Positions 33,646 to 44,462 of a DNA stretch of 64,000 nt are shown here, in pieces (positions within the stretch are counted from its first letter, which is position 1; every line of letters starts with the position of its first letter). The translations under genes were made by a program, and so were the position numbers. Under the pieces are notes generated by a model. That model was not told the origin of the DNA, ran no database searches, and saw only the letters and a program-made list of their open reading frames with translations. The stretch is from contig WNNJ02001381.1 in NCBI GenBank assembly GCA_012934845.2, forward strand, positions 1 to 64,000, given 5' to 3'. This DNA comes from Pomphorhynchus laevis (taxonomy: Eukaryota > Acanthocephala > Palaeacanthocephala > Echinorhynchida > Pomphorhynchidae).

Positions 33646-34966
33646 ATGCCTAAAAAAGCGCGATCTCAGATCCCTGTTCCTGATCAACAATCTTCCACAT
33701 CTAAATGCAATGATGGTTATACCAGCTTTGAAGTTGGATGCGATTCCAAAGATTGCGATGTATGGACACTTTGTTAAAATATCCGACCACTCAGTGTATA
33801 AACTTAAACATTTCACATGCGGTTTTTGTACATCAGTACGACTACTACAGTTATCCTGCTCATCTACTCCTGTATCACACACTACCACTCAGATCAATGC
33901 TGTTTTAGATGTTTCCCTCGCATCAACACCTGACTTCGCATCATATAATCCCATTATTGAACCTACTCTCTCACACACTCCTCGTTCAACTACGTACCAA
34001 ACTTCCATTAATCTTTCTCATTCTAACAATGCTAACGGCAAAGCTTTTCATCTCGTACCTCCTCTTTCCTATTCCTCCCCCAATCTAAATAAATCTCAAA
34101 CTTCTTTATTCTCCTCACGAACTCCTTACTCGACCCCCCCTGTATCACCTCTCAATAATTTACACCCTTCCATCAAAATCATTTCCAGTAACATTTCCGA
34201 TCAACTGATTCAACACTCCATTCCTGTCACTCATGCCCCAACCTATTTTAATTCTCCTTACTCTACCTCCCACGTAACACTTCCCAATAAGTTACATCCT
34301 TCATTTAAAATCATATCCAGTCACATCTCTGATCAACCGATTCAACACCCCGCTCCTGTCACACTTGCTCCAACCAATATTAATTCTTTATCAAGCACCC
34401 CTGTCATTTCCACTTCTATCTGCTCATCTACCTCGACTCCAACCAGCTCTGTCCGTCCACCACTTCCACGAAATCGTTTTCCTTCGCGCGATCGCTGTAT
34501 AATCATATCAAACTTAAAGCTTTCCGAATCTGCTTCTCCACAATCTCGCCTCGATGATGATGTATCTGCTTTCAGGTCTATCCTAGCAACCATTCTTCCT
34601 GATGATAACCCATCACTCTTCAATAATATCGCTCCTGTATACTTTATTCGTTTAAACAAATCCACTAAATCAAATCATCTCAGTCCTCCACTCTTAAAAA
34701 TCGTTTTCCGACATAGTTCACATGCCTCTTCGGTACTCTCCCAACGTTTTAAACTTCTTACCACTTCATCTACTTGCCGTATCTTTCCTGACCGCTCCCC
34801 TTCTGATATTGCCCAGCTCAATTTAGCTCGCATTGAAAAACATCGACGTGAAACAAACGGCGAGTCATCCTTATCTATACGTAAAATCAACGGAAATTTT
34901 CTCGTTCTTCACACAAGGGCAAAAATTCGATGGCGTCCCATCTCTCCCCCTTGTCTTCTTCGCTAG
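33646..34966 (+). pseudogene. LINE L1 ORF1, one frameshift
   Basis: The start is the ATG at 33646 (MPKKARSQIPVPDQ). A finger with GCDSKDCDVW and, after the break, FTCGFC follows. Compared with copy L3 (56331-56343) about 11 bases are missing near 33770, which moves the frame. From there 33775-34966 is open: a long Ser/Thr/Pro-rich linker, then RDRCIIISNLKLSESASPQ, RLDDDVSAFRSIL and LLKIVFRHSSHASSVL, a module also seen in LINEs M and N. It ends 37 nt inside ORF2. Confidence 0.75.
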
Positions 34967-37839
34967 TAGATATCGCTCCTAAGCATACTTTTCGTCTTAG
35001 TCTATTCAATACTCGCTCCATTCTTCATAAAGCTGATATGCTTCTCGATATCTTCGATCAATTATCTATCGATATTCTCTGCATTACCGAATCCTGGCAC
35101 ACTGACTCCAACGATCTTGCTATTCGTCGTCTATGTCGCTCTGGTTGTTCTCTAGTTGAATCAGCTCGTCAAATTACATCTCATACATCTACTGCGTCTA
35201 ACCATGGCGGTATTGTTGCCATTGCTCGTCACCCAATGTCTTTACGTAAAATCAACGTTAACATCCGTTACACCTCGTTCGAATTACTCATATGCAGATT
35301 ATCAACGCCTTTCCCTCTGGAACTTGTGATTGTATACCGTCCAGGTTCAGTTGCCCCATCACGTATCTTCTTTAACGACCTTGCAGATCTAATGTCTCAC
35401 TGTTCATTGTCTTATACTCCTTCTTTTGTTGTCGGTGACTTTAACATTCGTCTTGATCGCCCGTCTGACTCTGACTCTATCACTTTAACTAATCTTTTTT
35501 CTGATTTTAACTATAAATTACTTTCAACAAGCCCAACTCATATTCTCGGCGGTGCTCTCGACATCATTGCTGTCCATATCTGCTTCAATGACTATACCTC
35601 CTTGTCAATTACTGATCCTGGTTTGTCCGATCATTTCCTTGTCACTCTTACTCTTACTCGTCCCCATCCTCCTTCTCCGCCTTTACCATTATCTACACCA
35701 AGTCGACCCTGGAAGCTTCTCGATATCCCTATTCTCTGCACAGCCTTACTCAATTCTTCACTCTTTTCACTTCCTCTTAACTATCTCTCTCCCGATGATC
35801 TCTGCATTCTGTTTGATTCTGAACTTACGTCGATCCTCAATAACCTTCTACCTAGTCGACTTCGACGTTCCCAGCGCTTGCGCCATGCTCCCTGGTTCGA
35901 TTCTGACTGTAGTCTTTCTAAGCGTCGACTCCGTCACTCTTTTCGTATGTATAAACGCTTTCTTAAACGTTCACCCAACTCACTCCCTCCAAATCTTCGT
36001 GATTCCTACTTTTCTCAACGCCGTTCACATCTCATTCTTATACGTACTAAACGTACTCTCTTTTGGCGAAATCAACTCGAGTCATCTTCCAACTCGAAAT
36101 CTCATTGGAAAATCTTAAACTCAATTCTTTCACGATCATCTACCCCTTGTAATATAAATCCTGATGAATTTTCTTCTTATCTACAAACTAAGCTATCTAA
36201 TTTACTTTCCCTACTACCCATAGCCCCCTTGTACCCACTCTTATCTTTAAATACTTCCCTCCCAGAACTATTCCACCTTCTTCCCGTTTCGTCTGATGAA
36301 GTTTCTTCGGTTCTGCTGTCATTACCTAATAAAACCTCTCCTTCTGACCCAATTCCCACTCACTTACTTAAAAATATCTGCACTTTTATCTTACCCTTCC
36401 TAACCACATTGTTCAACTCGTCCATCCGTAGCTGTACATTTCCTTCCATCTGGAAATGCGCCACTGTTCGTCCTATCATCAAAAAGCAATCTCTCGACTC
36501 TTCACTACCATCTTCGTACCGTCCAATCTCACTTCTCCCAACCCTCTCTAAACTCCTTGAGCGTCTCGTTCTTAAGCAAGTTAATACATATCTCTATTCC
36601 TCTAACTTATTTCCTCCCTTCCAAGCCGCTTTTCGCTCTAATTACTCTACCGAAATTGCATGTCTTAAAGTTTATAACGACTTACTCATCTCGCGCGATC
36701 ATAAATTATGTAGTGTCATAGTTTCTCTTGATCTATCGTCTGCTTTTGACATCGTCGATCACTCGATTCTTCTCCATCGCCTTCGTCATGATTATGGCTT
36801 CTCTTTACCCACTGTATCATGGTTTTCTTCATATTTATCAAACCGTACATTTCGCGTATATTCTAACTCTTCTCTCTCCCATCCTTCGTCTATTCCGTCC
36901 GGTGTTCCGCAAGGCTCCGTATTAGGCCCTATACTTTTCTTTCTTCTTCTTGGTGATTTGTCTTCGATTCCTCATAAATTTAACTTCCATGTTATGCAAT
37001 ATGCTGATGACATTCTCATCTATGCTCATGCACCTGTTTATCGTATTCGCGATCTTAGTGTTTCTGCTTCCGACTGTCTTGTCTCAATTTCCAATCATCT
37101 TTCTTCCCTTCGCCTTTCTCTGAATCCTGATAAATCCAAAATTATGTGGATCCTACCTCGACGCCTCGGCTTCGAACCTCCCTCCGTATCATTAAATTCT
37201 ACAATTCTTCCTATCGTTGATAATCTCGTTTTCCTAGGCTTCCATTTTGACAACCGACTTTCACTTAAACCTTTCGTTAGAGATAAAGTACGCTCATCTA
37301 CCTTGATGCTCCGCAACCTCCGTCAAGTTCGTAGATTGATCGATTTCCCTTCTTGTATGACTCTCATATCATCTCTCCTTTTTTCTAGACTCGATTATTG
37401 TCTTAGTCTATTTTCCAACTCACCTAAATCCACTCTTCTTCCCCTACAACGCATCGTCAACGCAGCTGTCCGAATTCTCCTCCGTCTTCGTCGTTTTGAT
37501 CACACATCCTACCATCTTGCTTCTCTCGATTTGCCTACAATTTATTGTCGTGTTCAAATTCGTCTTCTTATCGTTGCTTTCCGCCTTGTAACTTTTCATA
37601 CCCCTTCATTTCTCAACCTTCCTTTTCTTGATAATTCCCGTCCTGTTTACTGTTCCTTGCGTTCCTGTAATTCCCTTCTTTTACATGTCCCAAACTACTC
37701 TACCTCCTTTGGACTCCGCTCCTTCCTGGTGGCTGCTCCTCTATCGTGGAATCATCTGCCCATTCATATACGCCAATCAACTTCCCTGCAGTGCTTCAAA
37801 CGACAAATCCGATCCCATTTTAACAATTTAACTGCTTGA
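34930..37839 (+). CDS. LINE L1 ORF2, intact APE endonuclease plus RT
   Basis: 969 codons without a stop, from MASHLSPLSSSLVD. Endonuclease motifs: LFNTRSILHK, ILCITESWHTDSND, VYRPGS, VVGDFNIRLD and DPGLSDHFLV. RT motifs: SSYRPISLLPTLSKLLERLV, FQAAFRSNYSTEIA, VSLDLSSAFDIVDHS, SGVPQGSVLGPILF, MQYADDILIYAHA, LRLSLNPDKSKIMW and VFLGFHFDNRLS. All catalytic acidic residues are visible. The ATG lies 37 nt before the ORF1 stop, so ORF2 may be made by reinitiation. Length and motifs fit a functional L2/CR1-group ORF2. The near-identical 3' piece at 61361 suggests recent mobility of the family. Confidence 0.9.
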   Translation: MASHLSPLSSSLVDIAPKHTFRLSLFNTRSILHKADMLLDIFDQLSIDILCITESWHTDSNDLAIRRLCRSGCSLVESARQITSHTSTASNHGGIVAIARHPMSLRKINVNIRYTSFELLICRLSTPFPLELVIVYRPGSVAPSRIFFNDLADLMSHCSLSYTPSFVVGDFNIRLDRPSDSDSITLTNLFSDFNYKLLSTSPTHILGGALDIIAVHICFNDYTSLSITDPGLSDHFLVTLTLTRPHPPSPPLPLSTPSRPWKLLDIPILCTALLNSSLFSLPLNYLSPDDLCILFDSELTSILNNLLPSRLRRSQRLRHAPWFDSDCSLSKRRLRHSFRMYKRFLKRSPNSLPPNLRDSYFSQRRSHLILIRTKRTLFWRNQLESSSNSKSHWKILNSILSRSSTPCNINPDEFSSYLQTKLSNLLSLLPIAPLYPLLSLNTSLPELFHLLPVSSDEVSSVLLSLPNKTSPSDPIPTHLLKNICTFILPFLTTLFNSSIRSCTFPSIWKCATVRPIIKKQSLDSSLPSSYRPISLLPTLSKLLERLVLKQVNTYLYSSNLFPPFQAAFRSNYSTEIACLKVYNDLLISRDHKLCSVIVSLDLSSAFDIVDHSILLHRLRHDYGFSLPTVSWFSSYLSNRTFRVYSNSSLSHPSSIPSGVPQGSVLGPILFFLLLGDLSSIPHKFNFHVMQYADDILIYAHAPVYRIRDLSVSASDCLVSISNHLSSLRLSLNPDKSKIMWILPRRLGFEPPSVSLNSTILPIVDNLVFLGFHFDNRLSLKPFVRDKVRSSTLMLRNLRQVRRLIDFPSCMTLISSLLFSRLDYCLSLFSNSPKSTLLPLQRIVNAAVRILLRLRRFDHTSYHLASLDLPTIYCRVQIRLLIVAFRLVTFHTPSFLNLPFLDNSRPVYCSLRSCNSLLLHVPNYSTSFGLRSFLVAAPLSWNHLPIHIRQSTSLQCFKRQIRSHFNNLTA

Positions 37840-37868
37840 CTTTCTCATTTTTGTTTGTGGACTTGTAA

Positions 37869-37885
37869 GCGTACAGCTTGTACGC
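37869..37885 (+). promoter_or_regulatory. LINE L 3' UTR hairpin
   Basis: GCGTACA-gct-TGTACGC, a 7-bp stem with a 3-nt loop, followed by ATTTGCCAC and the tail. The L3 copy at 60414-60430 has GCGTGCA-ttt-TGCACGC, a compensatory A-T to G-C change. Likely an RNA signal read by the LINE's RT. Confidence 0.7.
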
Positions 37886-37923
37886 ATTTGCCACATTAAA
37901 TAAATTTGTATTATTATTATTAA

Positions 37924-38711
37924 TCACCGTTGTTGTCTCCTCTGGCGAGATCCAATAGTGCTAACAGTAAGGGAAATAACACATGTGCTTCAATATCCTC
38001 TAGTTCTGTGATCTTGTATACTAACGCACGCAGTCTTCTTAATAAAATTCACGAATTGAAGCAACGTATTCAATATTCCCAGCCCTTGTTAATCGCAATA
38101 ACAGAAAGCTGGCTTCACTCCGATATATCTGATCACGAGATTGAAATAGCTAATTATTCTTCTTATCGTGTCAATAGGACCGGAAAGAGAGGAGGTGGAG
38201 TAATTTTATATGTACATAATAGTGTAGCGTTTATGACCTTAAGTGCCTAGTCTGAAGGTGGTACAGAAACACTATGGGGCGATATACTACAGTCCGGTCA
38301 TGTGTTAGTTACTATTGGTCCTATATATCGTAGTCCAAGAATGGATGTTTGTTTCATAGTTGATACATTATTAAAGTTTGGATCCCGTAGTAATGTGATA
38401 GTAGTGGGTGATCTAAATATGCCTTATATAGACTGGACTAACCACATATGTTTAGATAACAATAATTATTCATCAGCATTCCTTGATACTATCAATTTTC
38501 TTAATCTAACGCAACATGTCTCAATGTTTACTCGTTTCTCTGGAGACCATCAATCTTTGCTTATTATTTGTCTTACTTCCGATAAATATTTGGTCACTGG
38601 TGTAACATATTTGGATCCCCTAGGCAGCTCTGACCATTCTGTTATTCGCTTTAATAAAAACTTATCTAATATATTGTCAAATATATTAGATATTATACCT
38701 ACGCACGAAGC
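37924..38711 (+). pseudogene. LINE N endonuclease fragment
   Basis: ILYTNARSLLNKIHELKQRI, LIAITESWLHSDISDHEI and GKRGGGVILYVHNS, then after a stop VTIGPIYRSPRMD, VVGDLNMPYIDW, QHVSMFTRFSGDHQ and GSSDHSVIRF. These are the APE motifs of a CR1-like LINE. It is cut at 38711, where L-family copy L2 begins with its ORF2 start. This is the downstream half of the element interrupted by L1. Confidence 0.75.
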
Positions 38712-41307
38712 CAAAAATCCGATGGCGTCCCGTCTCTCCCCCAGTCCTCTTTGCTAGTCGATCTCGCTCCTAAACATACTTTTCGTCTTAGTCTTTTTAA
38801 CACTCGCTCCATTCTTCATAAAGCTGATCTGCTCCTTGATATCTTCGATCAATTATCTGTCGATATTTTGTGCATTACTGAATCCTGGGACTCTGACTCT
38901 GACGATCTTGCTATTCGTCGTCTACGTCGCTCTGGTTGTGCTTTAGTTGAATCAGCTCGTCCAATTGTCTCTTCCACATCTACTGCTTCTAACCATGGCG
39001 GTATCGTTGCCATTGCTCGTCGCCCAACGTCTCTACGTAAAATTAATGCTAACATCCATTGAACTTCTTTCGGATTGCTAATATGCCGATCATCGACTCA
39101 TTTCCTTATAAAACTTGCGATTGTATACCGTCCAAGCTCAGCCACCTCCTCACGTATGTTCTTTAACGAGCTGGCAGATCTTTCTCACTGTTCGTTGTCT
39201 TATCCTTCTTCATTTGTTCTAGGTGACTTGATCGTCTTGATTCATGACTTCTTTCTCTTTTCAGCGCTTGCGCCATGCATCTTGGTTCGATTCCGACTGT
39301 TGTCTTTCTAAGCGTCGACTCCGTCACTCTTTTCGTGTTTAATCGTCTTCTTGAACGTTCTACAAACTCACTCACTCCAAATATATGTGCATTCTAAATT
39401 TCTCTTCGCCGTTCCCAACTCATTCTTATGCGTACTAGACGTACTCTTTTGGCGAAATCAACTCGAGTCCTCTTCCAACTCTAAATATCATTGGAAAATA
39501 TTAAACTCAATTCTTTCAAGATCATCTACCCCTCGTAACATAAATCCTGATGAATTTTCTTCTTATCTACAATCTAAGCTATCTAATTTACTTTCTCTTT
39601 TACTCATATGCCCCTTATATCCTCTCTTATCCTTGAAGACTTTCCTCCCAGAGCTGTTCCACCTTTTTCCCGTTTATTCTGATGAAGTTTCTTCGGTTCT
39701 TCTGTCACTACCTAATAAAGCATCTCCTTCTGATTCAATTCACACTCACTTGCTTAAAAATATCTGCTCATCTATATCACCCTTCCTTATCACATTGTTC
39801 AACTTGTCTATCCGTAGCTGCACATTTCCTTCCTATTTGAAACGCGCCACTGTTCGTCATCTCCTCGAAAAGCAATCTATCGACCCCTCACTACCATCTT
39901 ATTACCGTCCTATCTCACTTTCTCCAACCCTCTCCAAACTCCTTAAACGTCTTCTCAATCAATTAATACATATCTCTTTTCCTCTAACTTGTTTCCTCCC
40001 TTCCAAGCCGCTTTTCGCTCTAATCACTCTACTGAAATTGCCTGTCTTAAAGTTTATAACGACTTACTCATATCGCGCGATCATAAATTATGTAGTGTCA
40101 TAGTTTCTCTTGATCTATCGTCTGCTTTTGACATCGTCGATCACTCGATTCTTCTATATCGCCTTCGTCATGATTATGGCTTCTCTTTACCCACTGTATC
40201 ATGGTTTTCTTCATATCTGTCAAACCGTACATTTCGCGTCTATTCTAACTCTTCTCTCTCCCATCCTTCATCCATCCCGACCGGTGTTCCACAAGGCTCC
40301 GTATTAGGCCCTATGCTTTTCTCTCTTCTTCTCGGTGACTTGTCTTCGATTTCTCATAAATTTAACGTCCATGTTATGCAATATGCTGATGACATTCTCA
40401 TCTATGCTCACGCACCTGCTTATCGTATTCATGATCTTAGTGTTTCTGTTTCCAGCTGTCTTGTCTCAATTTCCAATCATCTTTATTCCCTTCGCCTTTC
40501 TCTGAATCCTGATAAATCTAAAATTATGTGGATCCTACCTCGAAGCTTCGGCGTAGAACCTCCTTCCGTATCACTAAATTCTACAATTCTTCCTATCGTT
40601 GATAATCTTGTTTTCCTAGGCTTTCATTTCGACAACCGACTTTCACTTAAATCTTTCGTTAGAGATAATGTACACTCATCTACCTTGATTCTCCACAACC
40701 TCCGTCAAATTCGTAGATTGATCGATTTCCCTTCTTGTATGACTCTCATATCTTCTCTCCTTTTCTCAAGACTTGATTACTGTCTTAGTATATTTTCCAA
40801 CTAATCTAAATCCACTATTCTTCCACTACAACTCATCGTAAACGCAGCCGTCCGAATTATCCTCCGTCTTCGTCGTTTTGATCATACATCTCACCATCTT
40901 GCTTCTCTCGATTTGCCTACAATTTATTCTCGTGTTCAAATTCGTCTTCTTCTCATTGCTTTCCGCCTTGTAACTTTTCATACTCCTTCATTTCTCAACC
41001 TTCCTTTTCTCGACAATTATCGTCCTGATTATTGTTCTTTGCGTTCCCGTAATCCCATTATTTTACATGTCCCAAACTACTTTACCTCTTTTGGCTTCGG
41101 CTCCTTCCTGGTGGATGCTCCTCTATCGTGAAATCATCTGCACATTCATATACGCCAATCAACCTAAATGCCGTGTTTCAAACACAAAATCCGGTCTCAT
41201 TTAAACGAATTAAGAAATTTATCTGTATGACTTTTGCTGTTTTATTAGTTAGTGGACTTGTAAGCGTGCAGTTGGCACATATTTGCAACTTTAAATAAAT
41301 TATGATT
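38712..41307 (+). pseudogene. L2/CR1-like LINE, copy L2, 5'-truncated
   Basis: Starts at the ORF2 ATG region (38721, MASRLSPS) and runs to a 3' hairpin and A/T tail at about 41265-41307. Relative to L1 it has an internal deletion around 39230-39260 that removes the end of the endonuclease, plus several frame breaks. The RT part 39989-40804 is open with SLDLSSAFDIVDHS, TGVPQGSVLGPMLF and QYADDILIYAHA. A TAA at 40801-40803 interrupts the thumb region. The 3' hairpin is weaker than in L1 and L3. Confidence 0.85.
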
Positions 41308-41606
41308 GCTTTTGATAAAAAAAAGCAATTTGATAAAGAAGTATTGGAGCTGGATCAATGAAAAGAGGATATTTTTTTGATATTTAGCTAACTACTGTTA
41401 GCATGTAAATAGTTGATAATGATAAAGAATTATTAGAGCTGGATCAAAGAAACGAGGGAATTTTTTTGATTCAGCTCCAATAATTCTTTATAAGTAATTA
41501 ATATACGTATATTAATAATTCGTATATCAATACGTAATATCGTATATAATTCGTATATCAATTCGTAATAATACGTATATCAATAATTCTTTATAAGTAA
41601 TCAATG
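41308..41606. repeat. palindromic AT-rich spacer
   Basis: Contains a hairpin with about 24-bp arms at 41418-41445 and 41468-41492 (TAAAGAATTATT...AGAGCTGGATCAA against TTGATTCAGCTC...ATTCTTTA). A third related unit lies at 41335-41362. Beyond that are TATACGTATA-type short palindromes. Nothing coding. It directly precedes the 5'-truncated Naiad copy 1. Confidence 0.65.
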
Positions 41607-42423
41607 TACATGTGGATTGCAATATATAGGAAAAACATATCAAATGTTAAAAACTAGGTTTAGGCAACACATATATAATATACAGCATAATAGTCAAACT
41701 ATATTTCATAAACATATGAGATTAATAGGACATGATATTAAAAACTGTAAATTATTTATTTTAGAACATATTATCGAAGAAAACATTTCAATATTAAATC
41801 AAAAACTATTAGAAAAAGAAGATTTTTGGATTAAAACGCTTAATTCCATGTACCCATTAGGATTGAATGACGTGGTACAAGGAATTGGCAGAAGTAGTAT
41901 AATACATAATAAACAACTATATTATAATAATCCGGTTAAACGCAAACCAAGAAGTCATGGTGATAAAAGGAATAGGAAAAATAGAGTTAAAAATATTAAA
42001 AAAGATATGTATATAAATGAACAATTAGAAATATTAAAACAACTTTTAAGTGATAATAAGCTAAAAGATCTTTATGTAAATATAAGAAGTTTTTCTAAAG
42101 ATATCATATGTTCAATAAATCAAAAATTAATTAACGACTATGATAGGCTAAGTTGTATAATAGACAGTTATTGTAATACAAAATACTATAATCGTACAAT
42201 AAATGTAAATAATAACAATAGAAAATATACATTAACCATAAACTTCATTAATAAATGTATAGATAACATAAATATAGCCGGACTTTTAAATAATTCTAAA
42301 AGTAAAGAAATAATAGGGTCAGATTTAAGTAAATATATTCCTAAAATAAGGTATAAACTCCTACCACCATTAGGACGAAAAATTTGTAATTATAATAAAG
42401 AATTAAAATCAATATGTAACGAT

Positions 42424-42660
42424 ATAAATCAGCTAACTGAGTCTACGTATTTAATATAATTATAAAATAAACAAAACATAATAATGCTAAATCAAAATTT
42501 AATAATTAAATAATAAAATTAATAATTGTTTTTAGATTTTCTATAATTTTAATCAAGTTAAAAAAATGAAATTTAAAATAAACGTCATTTTTATGAATTG
42601 ACTAATAAATAACAGACGTTGTATCAGAATAATAATTAGAGGTCATCAGGAAATATAATG
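42424..42660 (-). repeat. antisense insert of the Naiad 3' UTR end
   Basis: About 235 bp absent from copy 2. It is the reverse complement of the element's own 3' end (44525-44763), from AATCAGCTAACTGAGTC to the GGTCATCAGGA end. It sits within the coding frame, with flanks matching 52334/52335 of copy 2 and a short ATA duplication. Confidence 0.85.
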
Positions 42661-43586
42661 TTAGAAACATAATGGAAACAGAATGCAATTGTAAAAGTCT
42701 TAGTTTTGATAAAATAAATGAACATATATGTACCCATAATCTAGAATTAATTGAAAATTGTGAATTAAGAAAGCTGCTATCAAAAGGGTATAAATATAGA
42801 TTAAATAATAACAACGACAAAAATAAAATTTACAATTCGTTATATAATAACTTAAATGATTACTTTAGTAAGCTGATTAATAGTGAAAGCTCGAATATAT
42901 CTAAGATAAAAATTTGGAAAGATTATATATTTGATAAAATTAAAAATAAAATGAAAATAACAAACAATTATAAAAGGAAAGATAAAATTAATAAAGATAT
43001 GTATAAAGAACTTACTAAATTAAAGGATAACTATATAATAACAACTATTGATAAAGCTAGTAATAACTTTGTCTTCATATGCAAAAAGCTTTATTATGAT
43101 ATACTAATGAAAGAGGTTAATTCTAATGATTTAAATGTAAATCCAACATATGAACGTAGTGAGTTGAGTTTAGAAACAATTATTACAAGTCACTGTTCTA
43201 TAATGGATAAAAAGGGTATAAAGGTTGAATTAGATAATAAAACTATACCTATATTATATTGGAATCCAAAATTACATAAAAATCCAATAAAACCTAGGTT
43301 CATATGTAGTGCGTTTAAATGTACATTAAAACCACTTTCTGTCTATATGAATAAAATACTTAAAGTAATTAAAGCACATTTTAAAAAATATTGCAAGGTA
43401 ATCGAAATTAATACTGGTATAAAACACTATTTCAGTATTAATTCTACAAAAGAATTTTTAGAACAGACAAAAGGAATAAATTTTCAAAATATAAATACAT
43501 ACGATTTTAGTACGCTTTATACAAATCTAGATTTAGTAGATATTAAAGAAGCGTTAGTAAAATTAATTAACCTTATATTCGGAAAA

Positions 43587-43588
<2 letters not shown>

Positions 43589-43650
<62 letters not shown>
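43589..43650. repeat. (AT)n expansion inside an RT frame
   Basis: Copy 2 has AGATATACATATATATGT at the same place (about 53265-53283). Copy 1 has about 31 AT units instead. The microsatellite grew in situ and broke the frame between RT motifs A and B. Confidence 0.9.
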
Positions 43651-43655
<5 letters not shown>

Positions 43656-44462
43656 ATATTATAACGCCTATCTAACAAAAATTAAACCATCAAATAAATA
43701 TAAATATATGGATAAAATTGAATTAATAGAATCCTTAAATATTTTGATAAATCAAAATTTATTTAAAAGTAGGGACATCTATATTTAGACAAGTAAAAGG
43801 TGTTCCAATGGGTGGTAATAGTAGCCCAATTATAGCTGACTTGTTTTTAAGCTTTATAGAATATGAATTTGTTCATAACTGTGTAAAAACTAAATCTAAA
43901 CAATATAAATATATGAAATATATGTTTCGATACATTGATGATATATGTGTATTTAATTCTAATAATTTTTATTCAATTAGTGAGCACATTTATCCAGAAA
44001 GCCTTATTCTTAACAAAACCAATATTAATGATAAAGAAGGTGTATATCTAGATATGAACATTAAATTAACATTAACTAAAACTACTATTAATTTATATCG
44101 TAAAGATGACATATTTAAATTTACAAGAAACATATTTTTGCATGAGCATTCATGCATACCATATAATATAAAATATAATACATTAAATAATGAAATTTTA
44201 AGAATTGCAACAATATGTAATGATATTGGCTTTCTTCAAAATCATTTAAATAATTTAATAGATACATATTTTAAACTAGGTTACTATAAAAATAACATCA
44301 AGCAGAAAATAGTAAAATATATAAATCAACACAATAATATAAAGAATAAATTTAAACTCTTAAGTGGCAAATTTTTATGGATGGATAATAAATAATATAC
44401 TTTGCATTAGAATAAGATACTAGATAGTTATTTCAGAGGAAATACATCATTAGCATGTATTT

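Larger units (their letters stand above)
33575..37923 (+). mobile_element. L2/CR1-like LINE, copy L1, near full length
   Basis: Runs from one partial 5' monomer (33575-33598) through ORF1, ORF2, the 3' hairpin and a TTATTATTATT tail. It is the best-preserved LINE in the window. ORF1 has one small deletion near 33770 relative to copy L3, and ORF2 is open throughout. The sense strand is strikingly pyrimidine-rich. Inserted in LINE N. I found no clear target-site duplication. Confidence 0.85.
41607..44397 (+). pseudogene. Naiad copy 1 EN-RT frame, interrupted
   Basis: 41607-42424: LQYIGKTYQMLKTRFRQHIY, then KLLEKEDFWIKTLNSMYPLG with the catalytic Glu, then a linker rich in Asn/Ile/Lys. The 235-bp antisense insert interrupts it. 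42662-43588: IPILYWNPKLHKNPIKPRFI and motif A YDFSTLYTNLDL. The (AT)n run, and a small indel near 43760, follow. 43808-44397: VPMGGNSSPIIADLFLSFIE, MFRYIDDICVFNSNNF with the YIDD box, YPESLILNK and GVYLDMNIKL. All RT motifs survive but no continuous frame does. Confidence 0.85.

Noticed and set aside
34342-34665. Minus-strand frames opposite LINE L ORF1 and ORF2
   Set aside because: Shadows of the pyrimidine-rich sense strand. The sense frames have clear EN/RT motifs.
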